From CBDBFG01 sp965204765 (GTDB taxonomy: Bacteria > Pseudomonadota > Alphaproteobacteria > Caedimonadales > UBA9215), in the NCBI GenBank assembly GCA_965204765.1, contig CBDBFG010000004.1, forward strand, positions 186,001 to 250,000: DNA of 64,000 bases, written 5' to 3'. The translations under genes were made by a program, and so were the position numbers. Each line of letters begins with the position of its first letter. Positions within the stretch are counted from its first letter, which is position 1. This document shows, piece after piece, positions 16,244 to 24,692 of this stretch. The notes beneath the pieces were generated by a model. The model ran no database searches. It was not told the DNA's origin and worked only from the letters and a program-made list of their open reading frames with translations.

Positions 16244-17083
16244 ATGAGTTTGTGTAATGCAGAGCAGATAAGTAGTATAAATAATGCGTACGATTTGCCG
16301 GATTCTCATATTTTTTTAACTTCTGCAAATATGTTATCTCAAATATCAGGCCCTATATATAGTTTGCTGGGCATAAACAACATAACTTTAAGAAGGTTTT
16401 TTAAACGAGGGGGGCAGTTTTATTTAGCTACAAATCCAGAGTGGATAAAACATTATTTTGCAGCAGGATATAATAGTTTTGGATTGTTTACAGATTTTGA
16501 TGATGCTAAATCTCCGTATTCGTTAATAAATATGCATCCCAAAGGCGATGAACATTTTTGGTGTGTAACGAAAGTGGCAGTGGAATCATTTGCTTTGGCA
16601 AATGGATTCACTGTACGAAGGTTTTATCAAAATTATGTAGATGTTTTTAATTTTATGGCTTGTCCAAATAATACCAATATTAACAATGTATATTGGAACC
16701 ATATAGTAGAAATAGAAAAATTTATTGATTATTTTTATGTAGTAGCTGCTGATCTGATAGCGATATCTTCACAAGATAATAATTTGTTTTATTTATCTAA
16801 AAGCATAAATTTTCCTAACAATGAAACTAAATTATGTAGACAAACTAACTTTTATAATACAATAAGTGGTGCTCGATTAGTATATTTAACAAAAAAACAT
16901 TCTTTGTCCCCTCGTGAAGTAGAGTGTGCCAAAATGATAAATGATGGTTGTTCAGCGAAAATGATAGCACGAGAGTTAAATATTTCTGTACGTACAGCAG
17001 AATTTTATACTATAAACCTTAAAAGAAAATTGGGTATTAACACTAAGTATCAATTAATAAAATTATTAAAGCAAGATTTATGA
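16244..17083 (+). CDS. LuxR-type transcriptional regulator with divergent sensor domain
   Basis: The 279-aa product has a C-terminal LuxR/GerE HTH (about 222-275: LSPREVECAKMINDG, SAKMIARELNISVRTAEFY, LKRKLG). The N-terminal 200 residues weakly recall the autoinducer-binding fold: NPEWIKHY gives the W-x3-Y pair (W67, Y71) and ESFALANGFTV resembles the A-FGL--G-T block. The Asp-Pro that contacts acyl-homoserine lactone is not visible. No luxI synthase is in the window, so this is a LuxR solo sensing an unknown ligand, if any. It is divergent from the AHCY-like gene and preceded by 12-bp direct repeats. There is no phosphoreceiver domain. Confidence 0.85.
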   Translation: MSLCNAEQISSINNAYDLPDSHIFLTSANMLSQISGPIYSLLGINNITLRRFFKRGGQFYLATNPEWIKHYFAAGYNSFGLFTDFDDAKSPYSLINMHPKGDEHFWCVTKVAVESFALANGFTVRRFYQNYVDVFNFMACPNNTNINNVYWNHIVEIEKFIDYFYVVAADLIAISSQDNNLFYLSKSINFPNNETKLCRQTNFYNTISGARLVYLTKKHSLSPREVECAKMINDGCSAKMIARELNISVRTAEFYTINLKRKLGINTKYQLIKLLKQDL

Positions 17084-17173
17084 TTAAAGCGATAACATAT
17101 GTTTTTATTTCTAATAATTTGTTGACATTGTTAAGTTAATTTCTAAACTATGCACTACAGATAGGTATTGGAT

Positions 17174-17473
17174 ATGGATGTAATAATTGTTCCTTTTTTA
17201 GGGGTATTAAAAACCGTTTTAGGTTTGTACACTTGGGTTATTATGTTGCGCATTATTATGTCTTGGTTAGTAATGTTTGGTGTTGTGAATATAGCTAATC
17301 ATTTTGTGCAGTCATTTAATAGCGTGTTAAGCAGTTTGACAGATCCCGTACTAATAAGAATACAGAATATTATTCCTAGCTTTGGTATTATTGATATTTC
17401 GCCATTGGTGCTGATTTTAGTTTTGATGTTTATATCTAATGTTATAGATAGAATGATAATAAAAATTTCTTAA
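17174..17473 (+). CDS. YggT family membrane protein
   Basis: A small inner-membrane protein with two hydrophobic stretches (about 5-40 and 70-92) flanking the YggT core, LTDPVLIRIQNIIPSFGIIDISP with its D-P and P motifs. The role of the family is not established; it is linked to osmotic or cell-division functions in some bacteria. TTG at 17168 would add two residues, but ATG at 17174 has AGG 8 bases upstream and is preferred (99 aa). folD follows closely and is probably co-transcribed. Confidence 0.9.
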   Translation: MDVIIVPFLGVLKTVLGLYTWVIMLRIIMSWLVMFGVVNIANHFVQSFNSVLSSLTDPVLIRIQNIIPSFGIIDISPLVLILVLMFISNVIDRMIIKIS

Positions 17474-17492
17474 ACTTAGGAGATTAAATTTC

Positions 17493-18395
17493 ATCGAGCC
17501 AGTTAATAAAATTATAGATGGTACGGCAATTTCATCTGAAATTTGTCATCGAATTAAAGAAAAGATAAGAACAACACAAGAGGAATATAACGCTTTTCAT
17601 CCTTGTCTCGCTATATTAATAATTGGTGAAGATCCGGCAAGTCATTTATATGTGAACTCTAAGATTAAAAAATGTACAGAATTGGGTATACGTACGTGTA
17701 AGTACCATTTTACGTCAGAAGTATCTGAAAAAGAAGTACTACAAACCATTCATTCATTAAATGATAATAAAGATGTTCACGGCATAATAGTACAATTACC
17801 TATTGCTGAGCATTTGGATAAGCTAAATATTTTGCAATCTATATCTGTACACAAGGATGTTGATGGTTTGCATCCAATGAACTTAGGACTGTTATTTGGC
17901 GGCTATCGTGGAGGTTTTATTCCATGTACACCCAAAGGATGTGTGCGGTTAATTTCTTCTGTACAGGATGAAATAAAGGGTATGTTAGCAGTTGTGATCG
18001 GAACATCAAATCTTGTCGGCAAACCTATGGCGCAGTTGTTGTTACAGCAGGGATGCACAGTTGCTTCTGTGAACACTAATACCGTCAATCCCGAACTATT
18101 GAGCTCGCAAGCAGATATTATAGTTTCTGCGGCAGGTCATGCCGGTTTGGTAACAGCAAGTTGGGTAAAAAGAGGTGCTATTATAATAGATGTTGGTATT
18201 AATCGTTTACCAAATTCCTCTACATCAAATAATGTAGTAGGAGATGTGGATTTTGATAATGTTTATGACAAAGTTCGTGCGATTAGCCCAGTTCCTGGTG
18301 GAGTAGGACCCATGACTATAGCATGTTTATTAGAGAATACAGTTATAGCCGCAGGTAGACAGAGTTTAAAAATAGCCAATATTTTGCAGAATTAA
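17493..18395 (+). CDS. folD: Bifunctional methylenetetrahydrofolate dehydrogenase/cyclohydrolase
   Basis: Interconverts 5,10-methylene-THF, methenyl-THF and 10-formyl-THF with NADP. Motifs seen are NKIIDGTAIS at the start, EDPASHLYVNSK (substrate Tyr/Lys), HGIIVQLPIAEHLD, DVDGLHPMNLG, VVIGTSNLVGKPMAQ (Rossmann) and AISPVPGGVGPMT. The conserved N-terminus lies upstream of the first in-frame standard start, GTG 17652, which would delete about 53 residues. Between the in-frame stop at 17460 and the conserved start there is no ATG, GTG or TTG. ATC at 17493 sits 10 bases after AGGAG and gives a 300-aa protein of normal length. The start is either ATC or altered by a mutation or base error. Confidence 0.85.
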   Translation: MEPVNKIIDGTAISSEICHRIKEKIRTTQEEYNAFHPCLAILIIGEDPASHLYVNSKIKKCTELGIRTCKYHFTSEVSEKEVLQTIHSLNDNKDVHGIIVQLPIAEHLDKLNILQSISVHKDVDGLHPMNLGLLFGGYRGGFIPCTPKGCVRLISSVQDEIKGMLAVVIGTSNLVGKPMAQLLLQQGCTVASVNTNTVNPELLSSQADIIVSAAGHAGLVTASWVKRGAIIIDVGINRLPNSSTSNNVVGDVDFDNVYDKVRAISPVPGGVGPMTIACLLENTVIAAGRQSLKIANILQN

Positions 18396-18406
18396 AGAGG
18401 ATTGTT

Positions 18407-19387
18407 TTAGCAAGATTTTACTATTGATCTTACCAGTACAGCAAAAGAAACTTCCTTGTTTTTAAATTGTTTTTCTAGAGTTAATAAGGTTTCCAGGGAT
18501 GCTGATATTTCTTGATATTGCCACAATCTGCTAGCTTTCTCAAATATCGGTTTCATGTTAAAAAAAACATTATTGGTCATATTAGAGAAAGCCTCAAAAC
18601 AATTTTTATGTAAATTATATTGTGTAAGAAACTCGCAAAATAACATCATTTGTTTTATCAAAGAACGTAATATAAAAAATATCTCATCATTTGATATTTT
18701 TTCATCTATACACTTGAAAAGAGCGGTTTTTTCTTTGAGCAGAAAGTTGCTAACAATATCATCTATTGATAGGTTAAAAATATTGGGTATCAACTGTGTT
18801 AATTGATAGTCTGTTATTGCTTTGTTATCTGATATGTTGTGTAACTGTATCTTATATAGATCATTAAAAAAAGACACAGGATGTGTAGAATATTGTTCTG
18901 CAAGAGTTTCGATTTGTTTTGTAGATAAAGATATTTTTCTATCTGCTAATTCTTGGGTTATTATATTTTGCATATAACTTTTTGTCATTTCATAACAAGG
19001 AATTGCACATAAAGCATCACTAGCATTGAAGTGCATAACCAGTTTAGATTTACTATTAATTTTATTTGAGGTGAAGAGCAGATATTCATGTGGTTGGGAT
19101 TTTTTTAGTGCTGTTAATATCGCATCAGTATTTTTGTTATTTATATCTTTGTATATGTTAAGGTATTTCGATTGTGTAGATGAAAATAAACAAGGTTCCT
19201 CTGGTGCAAAGGATGTGTTTTGTCCCGCATCTACGTACCTGCTAGTAATATCATTTTTCTTTAAATAATTGACCAAAATATCAGAATAGAACTGTATAAT
19301 GCGTTCGTTATTACCGTAGAGCAAAAATGCTTTTGCTGATTTATAATAAGATTTACATATGTATTGATAGAAATTATTTATTCTCAA
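18407..19387 (-). CDS. holA: DNA polymerase III delta subunit
   Basis: Clamp-loader subunit that opens the beta sliding clamp. The 326-aa product has the weakly conserved HolA pattern: AFLLYGNNERIIQFY (ATPase-like fold opening), EYLLFTSNKINSKSKLVMHF, LAEQYSTHPVSFFNDLYK (lid domain) and a C-terminal collar domain. The start is TTG at 19387, directly after the lptE stop; no better start fits the N-terminal alignment. It is the last gene of leuS-lptE-holA, a conserved alphaproteobacterial order that supports the weak sequence call. Confidence 0.85.
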   Translation of the reverse strand: MRINNFYQYICKSYYKSAKAFLLYGNNERIIQFYSDILVNYLKKNDITSRYVDAGQNTSFAPEEPCLFSSTQSKYLNIYKDINNKNTDAILTALKKSQPHEYLLFTSNKINSKSKLVMHFNASDALCAIPCYEMTKSYMQNIITQELADRKISLSTKQIETLAEQYSTHPVSFFNDLYKIQLHNISDNKAITDYQLTQLIPNIFNLSIDDIVSNFLLKEKTALFKCIDEKISNDEIFFILRSLIKQMMLFCEFLTQYNLHKNCFEAFSNMTNNVFFNMKPIFEKASRLWQYQEISASLETLLTLEKQFKNKEVSFAVLVRSIVKSC

Positions 19388-19388
19388 G

Positions 19389-19904
19389 CTACTTATTTGT
19401 CTCTAATTTTTTATAGTATGTGGTTAGTATTATATATATTTCTTCTGCTAGTGATGCTAGTATTTTTTTTGTTGATTCCCGTTCCGAAGAAATCATAAGA
19501 TATCTTGATCTAGCAGTTTTCTCTCCCACAGAAATACTACTATTTCTTTCCACGTAATCTTTGTATAATACTTTTTTATCTGCTGTCATAAGGGTTACAT
19601 TTACTCTAATTTTCATATTTTGGTATTGTGCTGATCCGTCTTTACTAAATCCTGTAGGAGATTTAGTAATAATTATTTTACTTTCTAAAATATAATTTTG
19701 TGCCTCTGCAGATGAGCTTGTACACATTCTGTCTTCAAGATAATTTTTAAGCAGTTGACCCTCTCGATTGAGTATGGTTTTTATCTTAATAGATTGTAGT
19801 TTATCATGTACATTGCCTAGACAGTTCTTGTCATATAAAGGCACAAAACCACATCCGTAAATCCATAACACAGAAAAGATACAAACTATTTTAGCATACG
19901 ACAT
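19389..19904 (-). CDS. lptE: LPS-assembly lipoprotein LptE
   Basis: Outer-membrane lipoprotein that plugs LptD and delivers LPS to the surface. It has a signal peptide with lipobox-like IYGCGFVPLY (Cys about 18). The LptE fold then shows VHDKLQSIKI, GQLLKNYLEDRM and YQNMKIRVNVTLM. ATG 19904 is chosen over TTG 19910; it overlaps the leuS 3' end by 14 bases. Its position between leuS and holA supports the call. It implies that an LPS outer membrane is retained. Confidence 0.85.
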   Translation of the reverse strand: MSYAKIVCIFSVLWIYGCGFVPLYDKNCLGNVHDKLQSIKIKTILNREGQLLKNYLEDRMCTSSSAEAQNYILESKIIITKSPTGFSKDGSAQYQNMKIRVNVTLMTADKKVLYKDYVERNSSISVGEKTARSRYLMISSERESTKKILASLAEEIYIILTTYYKKLETNK

Positions 19905-22473
19905 TGACAATTTTTCCTGGAATTACAATTATCTTTTTTATTTTTCTATTATCCAAATATTTTTTCACATTGCAATGCTCTAAGGCCAGAGTCTGCAGTT
20001 CATCCTTACTAATCTTACTGTCTATTGTAATTGTAGCACGCAGTTTTCCGTTTACTTGTATGGCTTGTACTATTTTATTGCTTTGTAATAAAGATTCATC
20101 ACACTTGGGCCAAGGTGTTTTGGCTAAGATAGTTTTGTTACCTATAGTTTGCCATATTTCTTCTGCAAGATGTGGGGATGCTGGATTGATTATGATTGCC
20201 AGGGTTTCGATTATTTCTTGTTTAAGTTGGCCATTAATATTTGCAATATCTTCTACTTTTGCTAGTTCATTGATTAAAGTCCTTATATGTGCAATATATA
20301 GATTTAAGTTAACTTGCTCTATGTCTTCAGTAATGTTTTTTATTGCTTTATGTAAGGCGGTTTTGATTTTTAATTCATTTTTGTTTAGTTGGTACTCTAT
20401 AGAGTTGGTGGTGTCAGGATAGTTTGATTCTGTCCAAGTGTTGACTAAGCGCCAAATTTTATTTATCAATTTCCATACACCTTGTATACCGCTTTCATTC
20501 CACTCTATGTCTTTGTCCACAGGGCTATCTGAAACAACAAACAGTCTTGTTGCATCAACTCCGTATGCATCTATAATAGACATTGGTTGAATGACATTCT
20601 TTTTAGATTTGCTCATTTTTTCTGGTTTACCTACGGTAACAACAGATTTGTCTGATAGTTTATAAGCTTTGCCTTTTTGTAGGTAAACTTCCTCTGGGTA
20701 TAACCACTTGCCATCATTGTCTGTATATGTTTCGTGACAAACCATGCCTTGGGTTATCAATGCTTTAAAAGGTTCATCTACTGATAAATAACCACATTTT
20801 TTCAACGCTTTAGTAAAAAATCTGGCATAAAGTAAATGAAGAACTGCATGTTCGATTCCCCCTATGTACTTATCTATGGGCAACCAATGATCAACCTCGT
20901 CTTTTACAAATGGTGAATTATTGGGTTGCGAGGCAAAGCGCAGAAAGTACCAAGAAGATTCAAAAAATGTGTCTAAAGTATCTGTTTCTCTTTTAGCGTC
21001 CTTATTACACTTAGGACATTTTGTATGTTGCCAGGTGTTGTGTTGTTGTAAGGGGTTACCACTAACATTCAATTTAATATCTTTAGGAAGAGCGATAGGC
21101 AGTCTTGTTTTATTTTCTGGCACGGTGCCACAAGTATCACAATTCACGAATGGTATAGGACATCCCCAATAGCGTTGTCTTGATATGCACCAATCTCTTA
21201 GCCTGTATAAAGTACATTTTTTACCGATATTATTGCTGCTGATGTGTTCGAGAATCTTTATTTTGGCTTGTTCCGTACTCATGCCGTCAAGGAATTGAGA
21301 ATTGCACATTATACCATTTTCTGTATATGCTTTTTCATTGATGGTAATATCTTGTTGGTCATTCGGCCTAACAACGGGGGTTATCGCTAAATTATATTTA
21401 TGAGCAAAATCTAAATCACGCTGATCATGCGCTGGACAACCAAATATCGCCCCAGTGCCATAATTCATAAGAACAAAGTTGGCTATGTATACAGGTATTT
21501 TTTTCGACTTATCGCAAGGGTGTACAACATATAGGTTAGCAAAGATTCCGGTTTTTTCTGTGGTTTCTATAGTTTGCTCATCAATTGTTTGTGATTTACA
21601 GAGGTTAATAAACTGCTGTACTTCTTTATTTTCTTTTGCGATTTGATGTGCTATCGGATGATCAAAAGAAATGCCTAGAAATGATGCACCGAAAATAGTT
21701 TCAGGTCTGCTGGTAAAAATTTTTATATATATATCATTTATTTTTTGGTCTGGATGGTTTAACAGTTCAAAGTCAATATAGGCACCATCAGACTTGCCGA
21801 TCCAATTCTTTTGCATTGTTTTAACTTTTTCAGGCCAACCATTCAGTTTATCAAGGCCTTGAAGTAATTCTTCGGCAAAATCTGTGATTTTCAGGTACCA
21901 CTGTTTCATTAATTTTTGCTCTATTGGGACACCAGAGCGCCAACCTCGCCCATTCACAACTTGTTCATTAGCTAAGACAGACTTTTCTACTGGGTCCCAA
22001 TTGACATAACTTTCTTTTTGGTACAGTAGCCCTTGTTGATAAAAATCTAGCAAGATACTTTGTTCTAGCCCATAGTATTCTTTATCACAGCTAGCGAACT
22101 CTTTTGTCCAGTCAAAGGATAGGCCAAGTGTTTCAAATTCTTTACGCATGTTGTTAATATTATCTTTAGTCCACTCTTCTGGGTGTATATTGTGTTCTAA
22201 AGCTGCGTTTTCTGCAGGTAGTCCAAATGCATCCCAACCCATTGGGTGTAGCACATCATAACCCTGTGCTTTTTTGAATCTTGCAATGATATCGCCAATT
22301 ATATAATTTCTTACATGCCCTATATGCAGTTTACCAGAGGGATAGGGAAACATTTCTAACACATAATACTTTTTATGTGGTTTGCTTTCGCCTACTGCAA
22401 AAGAGTTATTTGTTGTCCAGAACTCACGCCATTTACGTTCTACTAAGCGGAAATTATATCTTTCTTCGGTCAT
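19891..22473 (-). CDS. leuS: Leucine--tRNA ligase
   Basis: Class I synthetase with editing domain. Visible motifs are FPYPSGKLHIGHVRNY (HIGH), GRGWRSGVPIEQKLMKQWY, the CP1 editing domain with FTSRPETIFGASFLG and GCPAHDQRDLDFA, SSWYFLRF and EKMSKSKKNVI (KMSKS). The 860 aa include the C-terminal tRNA-binding domain, so it is complete. Four cysteines in NCDTCGT and KCPKCNKD form the zinc insertion. It is transcribed with DUF3576 (upstream, 16-base gap), lptE and holA. Confidence 0.98.
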   Translation of the reverse strand: MTEERYNFRLVERKWREFWTTNNSFAVGESKPHKKYYVLEMFPYPSGKLHIGHVRNYIIGDIIARFKKAQGYDVLHPMGWDAFGLPAENAALEHNIHPEEWTKDNINNMRKEFETLGLSFDWTKEFASCDKEYYGLEQSILLDFYQQGLLYQKESYVNWDPVEKSVLANEQVVNGRGWRSGVPIEQKLMKQWYLKITDFAEELLQGLDKLNGWPEKVKTMQKNWIGKSDGAYIDFELLNHPDQKINDIYIKIFTSRPETIFGASFLGISFDHPIAHQIAKENKEVQQFINLCKSQTIDEQTIETTEKTGIFANLYVVHPCDKSKKIPVYIANFVLMNYGTGAIFGCPAHDQRDLDFAHKYNLAITPVVRPNDQQDITINEKAYTENGIMCNSQFLDGMSTEQAKIKILEHISSNNIGKKCTLYRLRDWCISRQRYWGCPIPFVNCDTCGTVPENKTRLPIALPKDIKLNVSGNPLQQHNTWQHTKCPKCNKDAKRETDTLDTFFESSWYFLRFASQPNNSPFVKDEVDHWLPIDKYIGGIEHAVLHLLYARFFTKALKKCGYLSVDEPFKALITQGMVCHETYTDNDGKWLYPEEVYLQKGKAYKLSDKSVVTVGKPEKMSKSKKNVIQPMSIIDAYGVDATRLFVVSDSPVDKDIEWNESGIQGVWKLINKIWRLVNTWTESNYPDTTNSIEYQLNKNELKIKTALHKAIKNITEDIEQVNLNLYIAHIRTLINELAKVEDIANINGQLKQEIIETLAIIINPASPHLAEEIWQTIGNKTILAKTPWPKCDESLLQSNKIVQAIQVNGKLRATITIDSKISKDELQTLALEHCNVKKYLDNRKIKKIIVIPGKIVNVVC

Positions 22474-22489
22474 AATGCTATTTTATTTA

Positions 22490-22990
22490 CTATTGCGCTT
22501 CTAGGTTTAATTCTTTTGCTTTGTTAATTATTTTATCTTCTATTATTTCGCTCAAATTACTTGCTTGGGATGCAAAACTCCATTTTCCGTTAACATATTT
22601 CTGCGTGAATACCGATACTTTTAAACCATCTACTCTTACATTGTTGCTATTAATTTTTATATCAATTTTTAATTTTTCGTTTTTGTTATCGGGATTTATA
22701 TACCATTCCGTAAGAATTATACCGCTTATGGGATCAGTATGTTTAAGTGGCATAAAAGAAATAACATCTAAAGCAGCTTTCCACAGTACATTATTGGTAG
22801 CCATAGATTGTGTTGTCGGAGATAATTTGCTTATCTTTTGATTTAATGTTAGTGATTTATCACCTAATATTTTACCAAATCCGTGGTAGTGTTTTCTATT
22901 TTTAGTGATAAATTCATCATCATGGGAAACATTAGTCTGACTACAAGCGCATAATATGATGCACAATAATGTGGTTAATATATAGTTCAT
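22490..22990 (-). CDS. DUF3576 lipoprotein
   Basis: The 166-aa product has a lipoprotein signal (LLCIILCACSQ, lipobox Cys near 16). The DUF3576 body contains NNVLWKAALDVISFMPL, DPISGIILTEWY and KVSVFTQKYVNGKW. The family is confined mainly to alphaproteobacteria and typically sits directly upstream of leuS, as here. Its function is unknown; an envelope-assembly role is an inference from the neighbouring lptE. Confidence 0.85.
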   Translation of the reverse strand: MNYILTTLLCIILCACSQTNVSHDDEFITKNRKHYHGFGKILGDKSLTLNQKISKLSPTTQSMATNNVLWKAALDVISFMPLKHTDPISGIILTEWYINPDNKNEKLKIDIKINSNNVRVDGLKVSVFTQKYVNGKWSFASQASNLSEIIEDKIINKAKELNLEAQ

Positions 22991-23227
22991 ATTGTAAACT
23001 CCAAAAAATTGTATTAAAGCTCTATAAAACTTCTTAGGAGACTCTAGCGTAATTATTAATGTATTGCACTATTTTTATGACATAGAGGCGCTGCTTTGTG
23101 TGTTATTTAGCTATCATACAGCGGTTTTCGCTGTACAAAATTAATATTAATTCAAACTTTAAAGTCTATACTTAATTTTTTTTATGTTATAAATTAAGCT
23201 AAACTATTATATCTTTGGGGTTTTAGC

Positions 23228-23854
23228 ATGGGTAATCCTAGTATTTATTTGCATAAAGGTGATTTACCGGAAAACATAAAGTTTGGTAAAAGTGTGGCCA
23301 TAGACACAGAAACTATGGGGTTGAATCCTCATCGGGATAGATTATGTGTTTTACAAATTTCTTCTGGTGATGGAGAGGCACACTTAGTGCAATTTAATAA
23401 AAAGGAAGGGTATGGTTGCCCTAATTTATCGGCTATATTGCGTGATAAATCTGTAGAAAAAATATTTCATTATGCTCGTTTTGATATAGCCGTAATTTAT
23501 CAATATTTAGGTATACTGCTAGAGAATGTGTATTGTACAAAAATAGCTTCTAAATTGACTCGTAACTTTACACAGCGACATGGTTTAAAGAATTTATGTA
23601 GTGAATTGTTAGGCATAGAAATATCCAAACATAGTCAATCTTCTGATTGGGGTAGTGATGATTTAACAAAAGAACAATTGGCTTATGCGGCCTCTGATGT
23701 TCTACATTTGCACTCTTTGAAGTGTAAATTAGATAAGTTGTTGCTAAGAGAAGGTTGTGATTCTACTGCGCAACAATGCTTTAACTTTTTACCTACAGTT
23801 GCCAAGCTTGACTTGCTAGGGTATCAGGATTTGAATATCTTTTCACATAGTTGA
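23228..23854 (+). CDS. rnd: Ribonuclease D, single-domain form
   Basis: A 3'-5' exoribonuclease of the DEDDy class, used in tRNA 3' trimming. Exo I is AIDTETMGL (D-x-E), exo II is FHYARFDIAVIYQY and exo III is YAASDVLHL (Y-x3-D). At 208 aa it consists only of the exonuclease domain, without the HRDC domains of the E. coli enzyme; this short form is common in alphaproteobacteria. Confidence 0.92.
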   Translation: MGNPSIYLHKGDLPENIKFGKSVAIDTETMGLNPHRDRLCVLQISSGDGEAHLVQFNKKEGYGCPNLSAILRDKSVEKIFHYARFDIAVIYQYLGILLENVYCTKIASKLTRNFTQRHGLKNLCSELLGIEISKHSQSSDWGSDDLTKEQLAYAASDVLHLHSLKCKLDKLLLREGCDSTAQQCFNFLPTVAKLDLLGYQDLNIFSHS

Positions 23855-23876
23855 GCCTTGTTAATATTCGTTTTTT

Positions 23877-24617
23877 ATGAAGAAGATTTTTATATATTGT
23901 GACACAGGCGTATCTAATAACAAAAGCGAGATTTTTTCTTTTGTTGATGATTACAAAGGGTCATACGAAGCTCATTACATTGATGCAGAAGAAATAAAAA
24001 CAGGTTTATGGCGTACGTCTGCAGCGTGTTTTATTGTCCCGGGTGGGGCTGATCGATTCTATAGTAATAAACTTAATGGCATGGGTAACAGAGAAATTAA
24101 ATCATTTGTACATGATGGTGGTTTGTATATTGGCATTTGTGCAGGAAGTTATTATGCAGGAAAAGAAATTTGTTTCGATTTAAATGGACCGCTGGAAATA
24201 GTAGCAGAAAGAGAACTTGCTTTTTTCCCTGGAAAAGTCATAGGTCCTTTATTGTCACGGTATGAATATAATTCGACATCAGGTGCAAGAATAGCAAAGA
24301 TAAAGCTTACAAGTGTCGAACAAGAGTTGCAACCGATTAATGTTTACTATAATGGAGGTGGATATTTTGCAAATGCCGAAAAATTTAATCAGGTAAACAT
24401 CATAGCAACATATCAAAATAAAGGGTTTGAAAACATGGCTGCAATTATTGAGTGCAGTGTTGGTAAGGGCAAAGCTATTCTTTCTGCTGTACATCCAGAA
24501 ATATCTGTAAATTATTTTGCCAATAATAATATAGAAGTTGCTACCAGTATTACTACCGCGTTATCGGATGAAAAGCATTTATTAATACTAAAATTGTTGT
24601 TAGATAGCTGTTTATAG
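23877..24617 (+). CDS. BPL_N-domain (class I glutamine-amidotransferase-like) protein
   Basis: The 246-aa product resembles the stand-alone N-terminal domain of eukaryotic biotin-protein ligases. It has KIFIYCDTGVSNN at the start and CFIVPGGADRFY in the middle. The nucleophile-elbow region GLYIGICAGSYYAG has a Cys, followed by GPLEIVAERELAFFPG, and VGKGKAILSAVHPE supplies the likely catalytic His. No biotin ligase catalytic domain is attached. The substrate is unknown. It starts 22 bases after rnd and is probably co-transcribed. DJ-1/PfpI-like activity is an alternative. Confidence 0.8.
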   Translation: MKKIFIYCDTGVSNNKSEIFSFVDDYKGSYEAHYIDAEEIKTGLWRTSAACFIVPGGADRFYSNKLNGMGNREIKSFVHDGGLYIGICAGSYYAGKEICFDLNGPLEIVAERELAFFPGKVIGPLLSRYEYNSTSGARIAKIKLTSVEQELQPINVYYNGGGYFANAEKFNQVNIIATYQNKGFENMAAIIECSVGKGKAILSAVHPEISVNYFANNNIEVATSITTALSDEKHLLILKLLLDSCL

Positions 24618-24692
24618 GTCTATTTTAATTGCTGTGTTAAGGGTTGCCTAGCAATGTTGGTGAACTAAGGAACCCGTCTTACAGTTACACAA

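Noticed and set aside
17652..18395. folD starting at GTG 17652
   Set aside because: It would delete about 53 residues, including the conserved KIIDG start, and has no ribosome site.
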